From positions 1-5,090 of the forward strand of contig JAFSWK010000075.1 in assembly GCA_017444505.1 (NCBI GenBank): a stretch of DNA of 5,090 nucleotides, given 5' to 3'. Under the pieces are notes generated by a model. That model was given only the letters and a program-made list of their open reading frames with translations. It was not told the origin of the DNA and ran no database searches. Below are positions 1 to 4,881 of the stretch, in pieces. How positions within the stretch are numbered: the stretch's first letter is position 1; each line of letters begins with the position of its first letter. Made by a program: the position numbers and the translations under genes. This stretch comes from Rhodocyclaceae bacterium. Lineage in GTDB: Bacteria > Pseudomonadota > Gammaproteobacteria > Burkholderiales > Rhodocyclaceae.

Positions 1-606
1 GAGCAGGAAGTTGCTGATGCGCTTTTCGCCGCCAGTGCGGATGAACAAGTCCGGCTCGGGCGTGTGCGCCAGCGCGAGCTGGTCGGTGAGGTCTTCTTCG
101 CTGTATTGCGCCTTGCCGGGCTGGGCGGCGAGCATTTTGTTGACGGCTTCGAGAATGTCCCAGCGCCCGCCGTAGTTGGCGGCAATCGAGAGCGTTAAAC
201 GGGTGTTGCTGGCGGTGAGTTCTTCGGCCTCGCGCACGAGGCGGACAATTTCGGGGTCGAAACGCGAAAGGTCGCCAATGACGCGAAAGCAGATGTTGTT
301 TTCATGCAGGCGGCGCACTTCCTGCATCAGCGCACGGCGAAAGAGCTTCATCAGAAAGCGGACTTCTTCCGGCGGGCGGCGCCAGTTTTCCGAGCTGAAA
401 GCAAACAGGGTGACGTATTCGACGCCGCGCTGGACGCAGGCGCGCAGCACGTTGCGCACGGCCTCCACGCCACGGCGGTGGCCAGCGACACGCGGCAACA
501 TGCGCTGACGCGCCCAGCGCCCGTTGCCATCCATGATGATGGCGATGTGGCGGGGAATTTGCCCGGTTTCCGGGATGCCCTTGCTGGTGCTGGTAAACAG
601 TGCCAT
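1..606 (-). CDS. uppS: Undecaprenyl diphosphate synthase (cis-prenyltransferase), C-terminus outside window
   Basis: Makes undecaprenyl diphosphate from farnesyl diphosphate and eight isopentenyl diphosphates, in cis configuration. The product is the lipid carrier for peptidoglycan and surface polysaccharide. The first 202 codons read open to the window edge, with no stop. Visible motifs: HIAIIMDGNGRWA at residues 20-32, with the magnesium-binding catalytic Asp26; SSENW at 71-75; NYGGR at 144-148; and PDLFIRTGGEKRISNF at 185-200, carrying the diphosphate-binding arginines 190 and 196. The usual length is about 250 residues, so roughly 50 are missing. The ATG at 606 is chosen because the family's N-terminus fits and an AGG lies 7 bases upstream; this ribosome site is weak. 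It follows frr after 37 bases, which suggests cotranscription. In related betaproteobacteria cdsA and dxr usually follow (not visible here). Identification is secure. Confidence 0.96.
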   Translation of the reverse strand, partial: MALFTSTSKGIPETGQIPRHIAIIMDGNGRWARQRMLPRVAGHRRGVEAVRNVLRACVQRGVEYVTLFAFSSENWRRPPEEVRFLMKLFRRALMQEVRRLHENNICFRVIGDLSRFDPEIVRLVREAEELTASNTRLTLSIAANYGGRWDILEAVNKMLAAQPGKAQYSEEDLTDQLALAHTPEPDLFIRTGGEKRISNFLL

Positions 607-643
607 CCGCTGGCCTGCTGTGGCGGCGCGTGTGGGACGCGGC

Positions 644-1201
644 TCAGATGTGCATCAGTTCCTGTTCCTTTTCGGACAGGAGCTTGTCGATTTCGGCCAC
701 GAAGCGGTCGGTGAGTTTCTGGATGGCTTCCTGACCGCGACGCTCTTCGTCTTCCGAGATGGTTTTTTCCTTGACGGCGTCTTTCAGGTGCTGGTTGGCA
801 TCGCGGCGCAGGTTGCGCACGGCAACGCGCGCCGATTCGCCTTCCTGACGCACGACTTTGGTCAAATCGCGGCGGCGTTCTTCAGTCAGCGGCGGCATGG
901 GCACGCGGATGAGTTCGCCCTGGGTGGCGGGGTTCAGCCCCAGGTCGCTGTCGCGGATGGCTTTTTCCACTTTGGCGACCATCGGTTTTTCCCACGGCTG
1001 CACGCCGATGGTGCGCGCGTCAATGAGGGTGACGTTGGCAACCTGATTGATGGGCACATCGCTGCCGTAGTATTCGACCATGACGTGATCGAGCAGGCCG
1101 GTGTGGGCGCGTCCGGTGCGGATTTTCGCCAGATCGGTTTTCAGCGCGTCGACCGAGCGCTGCATTTTCTGGGTGGTCGATTGTTGCAGTTCGTTCAGCA
1201 T
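644..1201 (-). CDS. frr: Ribosome recycling factor
   Basis: Acts with EF-G and IF3 after termination to split the 70S ribosome from mRNA and tRNA; cytosolic and essential in most bacteria. The protein is 185 residues, the same length as the E. coli factor. It starts MLNELQQSTTQKMQ, has the conserved KIRTGRA at 26-32 leading into the small beta domain (about 31-103, including NPATQGELIRVPMPPLTEERR), and then returns to the helical bundle with RNLRRDAN at 129-136. Arg132 matches the residue known to contact 23S rRNA. The C-terminal helix is charged and complete. The start lies 9 bases after the pyrH stop. Its ribosome site TGAGG (positions 1209-1213, minus strand) includes the pyrH TGA stop itself, so translational coupling to pyrH is likely. 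No promoter is seen between the two genes. Confidence 0.98.
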   Translation of the reverse strand: MLNELQQSTTQKMQRSVDALKTDLAKIRTGRAHTGLLDHVMVEYYGSDVPINQVANVTLIDARTIGVQPWEKPMVAKVEKAIRDSDLGLNPATQGELIRVPMPPLTEERRRDLTKVVRQEGESARVAVRNLRRDANQHLKDAVKEKTISEDEERRGQEAIQKLTDRFVAEIDKLLSEKEQELMHI

Positions 1202-1210
1202 GGGGTGGCC

Positions 1211-1924
1211 TCAGGAATGGACGAGTGTGCCTTCGTCTTCGCCCATGATGACGCGCTTGAGCGCGCCGGGCTTGAAGATGGAAAACACGTTGATGGGCAG
1301 CCGCTGGTCACGGCACAGGGCAAAGGCGGTGGCATCGAGCACGGCAAGATTGCGACCGATGGCTTCGTCAAAGCTGATGCGGTGATAACGCTTGGCGTCG
1401 GGGTTTTTGCGCGGGTCGTCGGTATAGACGCCGTCGACCTTGGTGGCCTTGAGCACAATCTGCGCGCCAATTTCCGCGCCGCGCAAGGCGGCGGCGGTGT
1501 CGGTGGTGAAGAAGGGGTTGCCGGTGCCGGCGGCGAAGATGACCACACGGCCTTCTTCCAGATGACGGATGGCGCGCCCGCGAATGTACGGTTCGACGAC
1601 TTGGTCAATACGCAACGCCGATTGCACGCGCGCTTCGCAGCCAGCGCGGCGCATGGCATCGGCCAGCGCCATGGCGTTCATGACGGTGGCGAGCATCCCC
1701 ATGTAGTCGGCAGTGGCGCGCACCATGCCGGAAGCTGCGCCTTTCATGCCGCGAAAGATGTTGCCGCCGCCAATGACTACGCCGACCTGCACGCCCAGCG
1801 CGGCGACTTCTGCGATTTCCTGCACGATGCGGCTGATGACTTCTTCGTTGATGCCGAAAGCATCGTCGCCCATCAGGGCTTCACCAGAGAGCTTGAGCAG
1901 GATGCGCTTGTAGGCGGCGGACAT
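1211..1924 (-). CDS. pyrH: UMP kinase (uridylate kinase)
   Basis: Phosphorylates UMP to UDP with ATP in pyrimidine nucleotide synthesis. The bacterial enzyme belongs to the amino-acid-kinase fold and is typically a hexamer inhibited by UTP and activated by GTP (family knowledge). The 237-residue protein shows KLSGEAL at 11-17, the glycine-rich IGGGN at 51-55, DYMGMLAT at 73-80, TGNPFFTTDTAA at 134-145 and KVDGVYTDDP at 162-171, in the expected order, and is full length. The ATG at 1924 has GAGG (1934-1937, minus strand) 9 bases upstream. A strong intrinsic terminator lies only 28 bases ahead of the start. Transcription must therefore come from readthrough or from a promoter inside the end of tsf; I could not recognise a clear one. 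frr follows after 9 bases. Confidence 0.98.
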   Translation of the reverse strand: MSAAYKRILLKLSGEALMGDDAFGINEEVISRIVQEIAEVAALGVQVGVVIGGGNIFRGMKGAASGMVRATADYMGMLATVMNAMALADAMRRAGCEARVQSALRIDQVVEPYIRGRAIRHLEEGRVVIFAAGTGNPFFTTDTAAALRGAEIGAQIVLKATKVDGVYTDDPRKNPDAKRYHRISFDEAIGRNLAVLDATAFALCRDQRLPINVFSIFKPGALKRVIMGEDEGTLVHS

Positions 1925-1952
1925 GATTGCGAGCCTCGTTGCAGGTGGGAAG

Positions 1953-1980
1953 AAAAAACGCCGCGCGGGAGGGCGCGGCG
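1953..1980 (-). terminator. Intrinsic terminator between tsf and pyrH
   Basis: Read on the minus strand: an 8-base-pair perfect GC stem (CGCCGCGC at 1973-1980 pairing with GCGCGGCG at 1959-1966), a 6-base loop (1967-1972), then six T residues (1953-1958). It begins 9 bases after the tsf stop codon and ends 28 bases before the pyrH start. It fits a rho-independent terminator that closes the rpsB-tsf transcript or lowers readthrough into pyrH-frr-uppS. Confidence 0.9.
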
Positions 1981-1989
1981 CGTGGTGGT

Positions 1990-2886
1990 TCAGCCTTTTT
2001 TCGCGGCGGCAGCCTGGGCAGCAACTTCGGCAGCGAAGTAGTTGGATTTTTTCTCCAGCCCTTCACCGACGACGTACAGCACAAAAGCAGCAACCGAAGC
2101 GCCTTTGGCTTTGAGCAGTTGCTCAATGGTCTGCTTGCCGTCTTCGGCCTTCACGAACACCTGGCCGAGCAGGGTGACTTCCTTGAGGAATTTCTGCACC
2201 GTGCCTTCGGCGATTTTTTCCAGCATCGCTTCGGGTTTGCCGGCTTCGCGGGCTTTTTCGATGGCGATGCGCCGTTCGGTGTCGATGAGTTCTGCGGCCA
2301 CGCCGCTGGCATCCAGCGCCTTGGGCTTGGAAGCGGCAATGTGCATGGCAATGTCTTTGGCCAGTTGCGCATCGCCGCCGACGAGGTCAATCAGCACGCC
2401 GATTTTGGAACCCGCGTGCACGTACTGGGCAATCTGACCCTGGGCTTGCAGACGGACAAAGCGGCGGATGGTCATGTTTTCGCCGATTTTGCCGACGAGT
2501 TCGGTGCGGGTGGCTTCGACGGTTTTGCCGTTCAAATCCAGCGCGGAGAGCGCCGCGACATCCGCCGGGTTTTGCTCGGCCACCATGCGCGAGAGCGAAG
2601 CGGCTAGGGCGAGGAATTCGTCGTTCTTGGCGACGAAGTCGGTCTCACAGTTGAGTTCGATGATGGCGGCCAGTTTGCCGTCATTGGCCACATGCACGCC
2701 GACCACGCCTTCGGCAGCCAGACGGGTGGCCGCTTTCGAGGCTTTGTTGCCGAGCTTGACGCGCAGGATTTCTTCGGCTTTCGCCATGTCGCCACCAGCT
2801 TCGGTGAGCGCCTTTTTGCATTCCATCATCGGGGCATCGGTCTTTTCACGCAGTTCCTTGACCATGCCTGCGGTAATTTCCGCCAT
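1990..2886 (-). CDS. tsf: Translation elongation factor Ts
   Basis: Nucleotide exchange factor that removes GDP from EF-Tu so it can reload with GTP and aminoacyl-tRNA; cytosolic. The protein is 298 residues. The N-terminal UBA-like domain starts MAEITAGMVKELREKT and runs to about residue 45. The core motif TDFVAKN at 82-88 holds the Asp-Phe pair (83-84) that, in the family, reaches into the EF-Tu magnesium site. The C-terminus, with VGEGLEKK and an Ala/Lys-rich tail, resembles betaproteobacterial proteins. An in-frame ATG exists 25 codons upstream, but that extension has no family match. The start at 2886 has AGGAGA (2894-2899) 7 bases upstream and gives the canonical N-terminus. It follows rpsB after 78 bases containing a GC hairpin, and is followed by a strong terminator. 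Confidence 0.98.
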   Translation of the reverse strand: MAEITAGMVKELREKTDAPMMECKKALTEAGGDMAKAEEILRVKLGNKASKAATRLAAEGVVGVHVANDGKLAAIIELNCETDFVAKNDEFLALAASLSRMVAEQNPADVAALSALDLNGKTVEATRTELVGKIGENMTIRRFVRLQAQGQIAQYVHAGSKIGVLIDLVGGDAQLAKDIAMHIAASKPKALDASGVAAELIDTERRIAIEKAREAGKPEAMLEKIAEGTVQKFLKEVTLLGQVFVKAEDGKQTIEQLLKAKGASVAAFVLYVVGEGLEKKSNYFAAEVAAQAAAAKKG

Positions 2887-2926
2887 TGTTTGTTCTCCTG
2901 AGTAATTCGGTTCGGTATTCGGGATG

Positions 2927-2954
2927 GCGCCGCACCCCGCGCAGAGGGCGGCGC
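2927..2954 (-). promoter_or_regulatory. GC hairpin in the rpsB-tsf spacer
   Basis: On the minus strand, GCGCCGC (2948-2954) can pair perfectly with GCGGCGC (2927-2933) around a 14-base loop. It starts 10 bases after the rpsB stop and lies about 28 bases ahead of the tsf ribosome site. No T-run follows, so it is not a standard terminator. It may be a processing site, an mRNA 3'-end stabiliser or a weak attenuator that sets the S2 to EF-Ts ratio. The pairing is visible; the role is inference. Confidence 0.5.
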
Positions 2955-2964
2955 ACAGCAAAGC

Positions 2965-3717
2965 TTATTCGGACGCGGCAGCGTCTTCTTCCACCTCGAC
3001 AAATTCGTCGCTGCCGGCGGCGACGATTTCTTGCAGCGCGTTGCTGCGCCCTTCCAGCACGGAATCGGCCACGCCGCGGGCATACAGGCGCACGGCGCGC
3101 GAAGAGTCGTCATTGCCCGGGATGAGGTAATCAATGCCTTCCGGGCTGTGGTTGGTGTCGACCACGGCGACTACGGCAATGCCGAGTTTTTTCGCTTCCG
3201 AGACGGCAATCTTGTGATAGCCGACGTCGACCACGAAGATGGCATCCGGCAGGCCGCCGAGATCCTTGATGCCGCCGATGGATTTTTGCAGTTTTTCCAG
3301 TTCGCGACGCGCCATCAGCGCTTCTTTCTTGGACAGACGATCCAGCGAACCATCTTCGGCCATGGCTTCCATTTCTTTCAGGCGCTTGATGGATTGCTTG
3401 ACGGTCTTGAAGTTGGTCAACATGCCGCCGAGCCAGCGTTCATCCACATAGGGCATGTTGCAGCGTTGCGCCTCTTCGGCGATGATTTCGCGCGCCTGAC
3501 GCTTGGTGCCGACAAACAGGATGGTGCCGTTGCGGGCGGCCAGTTTGCGCACAAATCCCATGGCTTCCTGATACTTCTCCATGGTCTTTTCGAGGTTGAT
3601 GATGTGGATTTTGTTGCGCTGGCCAAAGATATAGGGGGCCATGCGGGGGTTCCAGAAGCGGGTTTGGTGACCAAAATGCACACCGGCTTCCAGCATCTGG
3701 CGCATCGTGACGGACAT
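2965..3717 (-). CDS. rpsB: 30S ribosomal protein S2
   Basis: Small-subunit protein at the head-body junction of the 30S particle, bound late in assembly together with S1. The protein is 250 residues, against 241 in E. coli. Family signature one is visible near the N-terminus (MRQMLEAGVHFGHQ, residues 5-18). FWNPRMAPYIFG at 21-32, FVGTKRQA at 68-75 and WLGGMLTNFKT at 95-105 follow. Signature two spans 157-189 (PDAIFVVDVGYHKIAVSEAKKL through DTN). The acidic tail EFVEVEEDAAASE is normal for the family. The reading frame extends upstream to 3870, but the start at 3717 is chosen because GGAG (3725-3728) stands 7 bases before it and because S2 begins there by homology. It is the first gene of the rpsB-tsf unit. 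Confidence 0.98.
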   Translation of the reverse strand: MSVTMRQMLEAGVHFGHQTRFWNPRMAPYIFGQRNKIHIINLEKTMEKYQEAMGFVRKLAARNGTILFVGTKRQAREIIAEEAQRCNMPYVDERWLGGMLTNFKTVKQSIKRLKEMEAMAEDGSLDRLSKKEALMARRELEKLQKSIGGIKDLGGLPDAIFVVDVGYHKIAVSEAKKLGIAVVAVVDTNHSPEGIDYLIPGNDDSSRAVRLYARGVADSVLEGRSNALQEIVAAGSDEFVEVEEDAAASE

Positions 3718-3871
3718 AGTAAAACTCCATGAATGGTAAGGGTTGAACCTCCGCCCGGCATTGCGGACGCGCTTCATCACGCAGCGCGCCACCCTGATTG
3801 AGCCGCTTTCGCGGTCTGCCGGACGTGCGGATTTTGCCCGCGCTGCGCACAAGGCGCGAGTCTCGGACAAG
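3718..3871 (-). promoter_or_regulatory. rpsB 5' untranslated leader, structured
   Basis: If transcription starts about 7 bases past the predicted -10 box, the leader is about 154 bases long. It can form at least two local hairpins. One is CCGC-GAAA-GCGG with a GNRA tetraloop (3803-3814). The other is a 6-base-pair stem, CGCGCT/AGCGCG (3783-3788 with 3768-3773). In E. coli and other gammaproteobacteria S2 represses rpsB-tsf through such a leader (established). Whether this one binds S2 is inference; I did not match it to a known consensus. Confidence 0.4.
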
Positions 3872-3877
3872 CCCGCG

Positions 3878-3907
3878 ATTCTAGCCCGTTATCTGTATTC
3901 ATGGCAA
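3878..3907 (-). promoter_or_regulatory. Predicted sigma70 promoter of rpsB-tsf
   Basis: Read on the minus strand: -35 box TTGCCA (3902-3907), an 18-base spacer, then -10 box TAGAAT (3878-3883), each one or two mismatches from TTGACA/TATAAT. The following CGCGGGC is the kind of GC-rich discriminator typical of stringently controlled ribosomal promoters. The expected start point is near 3871. It is the best match ahead of rpsB in this otherwise GC-rich stretch. Confidence 0.72.
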
Positions 3908-3961
3908 GGGCTTGCGCGGGATTGGCGGTGCGCGCGTGCCGGGCGGGGCGTCGGGCGCAGG

Positions 3962-3990
3962 TTGCGCGGGACGGGCTTTCCTTGTAAGAT
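3962..3990 (+). promoter_or_regulatory. Predicted sigma70 promoter of the tRNA cluster
   Basis: TTGCGC (3962-3967), a 17-base spacer and TAAGAT (3985-3990), followed by the GC-rich discriminator GCGCGGC. The expected start, near 3997, is only a few bases before the mature 5' end of tRNA-Pro. This leaves a very short 5' extension for RNase P. It diverges from the rpsB promoter, with 54 bases between the two -35 boxes. Confidence 0.72.
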
Positions 3991-4000
3991 GCGCGGCTCT

Positions 4001-4078
4001 CGGGGCGTAGCGCAGCCCGGTTAGCGCATCTGCTTTGGGAGCAGAGGGTCGTGAGTTCGAATCCCACCGCCCCGACCA
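4001..4078 (+). tRNA. tRNA-Pro, anticodon UGG
   Basis: Folds as a cloverleaf. Acceptor stem CGGGGCG (4001-4007) pairs with CGCCCCG (4068-4074); discriminator A at 4075 and encoded CCA at 4076-4078. D stem GCGC/GCGC (4010-4013, 4024-4027). Anticodon stem TCTGC/GCAGA with loop TTTGGGA, anticodon TGG at 4036-4038. T arm 4051-4067 with loop TTCGAAT. One oddity: the T stem GTGAG/CCCAC has an A-C mismatch at the pair equivalent to 52-62. It reads proline CCN codons, mainly CCA and CCG, and is first in a three-tRNA cluster. Confidence 0.95.
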
Positions 4079-4106
4079 TTTAATCTATTTCTTCACTTGC
4101 AGGATT

Positions 4107-4183
4107 GCGTCCGTAGCTCAACCGGATAGAGCACCGGCCTTCTAAGCCGGGGGTTACAGGTTCGAGTCCTGTCGGACGCGCCA
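4107..4183 (+). tRNA. tRNA-Arg, anticodon UCU
   Basis: Acceptor GCGTCCG (4107-4113) pairs with CGGACGC (4173-4179); discriminator G at 4180 and CCA encoded at 4181-4183. D stem GCTC/GAGC. Anticodon stem CCGGC/GCCGG with loop CTTCTAA, anticodon TCT at 4141-4143. T stem ACAGG/CCTGT with loop TTCGAGT. It decodes the AGA/AGG arginine codons, which are rare in GC-rich genomes. It lies 28 AT-rich bases after tRNA-Pro and 10 bases before tRNA-His, with no promoter between them, so a common precursor is likely. Confidence 0.97.
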
Positions 4184-4193
4184 CAGTTTCTAT

Positions 4194-4270
4194 GGTGGTT
4201 GTAGCTCAGTCGGTAGAGCTCTGGATTGTGATTCCAGCGGTCGTGGGTTCGATCCCCATCAACCACCCCA
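4194..4270 (+). tRNA. tRNA-His, anticodon GUG
   Basis: The extra 5' G at position -1, needed by histidyl-tRNA synthetase, is encoded at 4194 and faces C73 at 4267. Acceptor GTGGTTG (4195-4201) pairs with CAACCAC (4260-4266); CCA is encoded at 4268-4270. D stem GCTC/GAGC. Anticodon stem CTGGA/TCCAG with loop TTGTGAT, anticodon GTG at 4228-4230. T stem GTGGG/CCCAT with loop TTCGATC. It is the last tRNA of the cluster; the sequence turns persistently AT-rich just after it. Confidence 0.97.
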
Positions 4271-4328
4271 TCTTGATTGGTATTTTTTCTCATCATCATC
4301 AATCTTCTCAATGTTTAGGCAGATTTTG

Positions 4329-4337
4329 TGGTAAAGT
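4329..4337 (+). promoter_or_regulatory. Possible extended -10 promoter for the thioesterase genes
   Basis: TGG followed by TAAAGT (4332-4337) resembles an extended -10 element. No recognisable -35 box stands 16-18 bases upstream. It lies about 55 bases before the first thioesterase start. Cotranscription from the tRNA promoter is the alternative. Confidence 0.3.
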
Positions 4338-4355
4338 ATTGCACTGCACTATTTT

Positions 4356-4367
4356 TTCAGGCAGCCT
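4356..4367 (-). other. DNA uptake sequence, Simonsiella-type dialect
   Basis: On the minus strand this reads AGGCTGCCTGAA exactly. From memory this is the 12-base uptake sequence dialect (AG-simDUS) of Simonsiella muelleri and relatives in Neisseriaceae, recognised by the competence pilin ComP during natural transformation. On the plus strand the overlapping AGGCAGCCTAAA (4359-4370) is one base from the Kingella dialect. I found no copy in the GC-rich part of the window. A single 12-mer could be chance, but its intergenic site in AT-rich DNA fits the usual placement. Confidence 0.6.
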
Positions 4368-4380
4368 AAAACCAATTGTC

Positions 4381-4386
4381 GAGGAA
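4381..4386 (+). promoter_or_regulatory. Ribosome binding site deciding the start of the first thioesterase
   Basis: GAGGAA, with GAGG 7 bases before the ATG at 4392. A second in-frame ATG at 4404 is 19 bases from GAGG, too far, so the upstream ATG is preferred. Confidence 0.8.
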
Positions 4387-4391
4387 TAAAT

Positions 4392-4880
4392 ATGACACCG
4401 CCTATGGAATCAGAAATTTTTAATACGCTCAAAGATTTCTTTATTTCTCTGCCACATTGTGCCGCATTGGGTATGCAATTTGAAAATATTGTGGGTTATA
4501 AACCAACACTCAGTATTCAATGGCAACCTGAATTTGTTGGGCATGCCGACAGTGGCATTCTGCACGGTGGCGTGATTACGCCACTGATTGATATTGCAGG
4601 TGCAACCGCTGTTGCTGCCCATTTGGATATGCCCGAAGCCTTGGCAACTTTGGATTTACGCATTGATTACTTGCGTGCCACACCGTCATCAGGCAAAGTG
4701 TTGGCAACGGCAGAATGCTATCGTTTAGGCGGACAAGTGGCTTTTGTGCGTACCGTCTGTTACACTGCCGATGATTATGAACCGTTTGCATTAGGCACAG
4801 CCACTTATATGCGTGTCATCGACCCATTTGCTTTGGAAACTTCTACTTATATGAATATCTTAAAAAATAAAGAGAAGTAA
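4392..4880 (+). CDS. PaaI-like hotdog-fold thioesterase
   Basis: Predicted cytosolic acyl-CoA thioesterase of the 4HBT/PaaI hotdog family; the substrate is unknown. The protein is 162 residues. The hotdog core is visible: GILHGGVITPLIDIAGATAVAAH around 55-77, where HGG (58-60) and the acidic Asp67 on the central helix match the usual active-site elements. The strands then follow, ATLDLRIDYLRATPSSGKVLATAECYRLGGQVAFVRTVCYTAD, and the core normally ends near the PFALGTATYM strand. The C-terminus is longer than usual because a 14-residue segment is repeated. There is no signal peptide or membrane segment. AT-rich codon use (TTG, ATT, TTT, AAA) differs strongly from rpsB through uppS. The next gene starts after a single base, so the two form an operon. 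The family is secure; the specific reaction is not. Confidence 0.88.
   Translation: MTPPMESEIFNTLKDFFISLPHCAALGMQFENIVGYKPTLSIQWQPEFVGHADSGILHGGVITPLIDIAGATAVAAHLDMPEALATLDLRIDYLRATPSSGKVLATAECYRLGGQVAFVRTVCYTADDYEPFALGTATYMRVIDPFALETSTYMNILKNKEK
4782..4865 (+). repeat. In-frame tandem duplication at the thioesterase C-terminus
   Basis: Residues 131-144 (PFALGTATYMRVID) and 145-158 (PFALETSTYMNILK) lie head to tail with a period of 42 bases. Eight of 14 residues and, by hand count, 27 of 42 bases agree. The second copy extends the protein past the usual end of the hotdog domain. This looks like an old, diverged duplication. Confidence 0.55.
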
Positions 4881-4881
4881 A

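Larger units (their letters stand above)
4271..4391. other. AT-rich intergenic region after the tRNA cluster
   Basis: These 121 bases separate tRNA-His from the thioesterase pair. They hold a run of six T at 4283-4288 without a convincing GC hairpin before it, three CAT repeats at 4291-4299, a possible extended -10 promoter and a DNA uptake sequence. The T-run may help end the tRNA transcript, but that is weak. No open frame here is credible. Confidence 0.6.

Noticed and set aside
524..2041. A 505-codon plus-strand open frame.
   Set aside because: It lies antisense to uppS, frr and pyrH. It is rich in Gly, Ala, His, Asp and Phe, as expected from reading GC-rich genes on the opposite strand, and matches no family I know.
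2887..2961. An N-terminal extension of EF-Ts from an upstream ATG.
   Set aside because: The extra residues are not seen in the family, and they would cover the spacer hairpin and the proper ribosome site.
3031..3732. A 233-codon plus-strand open frame.
   Set aside because: It is the complement of rpsB with the same antisense composition; S2 on the minus strand explains the region fully.
3777..4079. A 100-codon minus-strand frame starting MVGAVGFELTTLCSQ.
   Set aside because: This is the antisense of tRNA-Pro, another familiar spurious peptide, and it runs across both promoters.
4291..4299. Three CAT repeats as a phase-variable microsatellite.
   Set aside because: Only three units, outside any gene; too short to suggest slippage control.
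4275..4304. GATTG and CAATC around a T-run as a terminator after the tRNAs.
   Set aside because: The stem is 5 base pairs and AT-rich, and the T-run lies inside the 20-base loop rather than after the stem.
4093..4311. A 72-codon minus-strand frame containing DRTRTCNPRLRR.
   Set aside because: It is antisense to tRNA-Arg and tRNA-His. Such peptides are a well-known false annotation of tRNA genes.
4192..4389. A 65-codon plus-strand frame starting MVVVAQSVELW.
   Set aside because: It is the sense-strand translation of tRNA-His plus the intergenic region, with no ribosome site.
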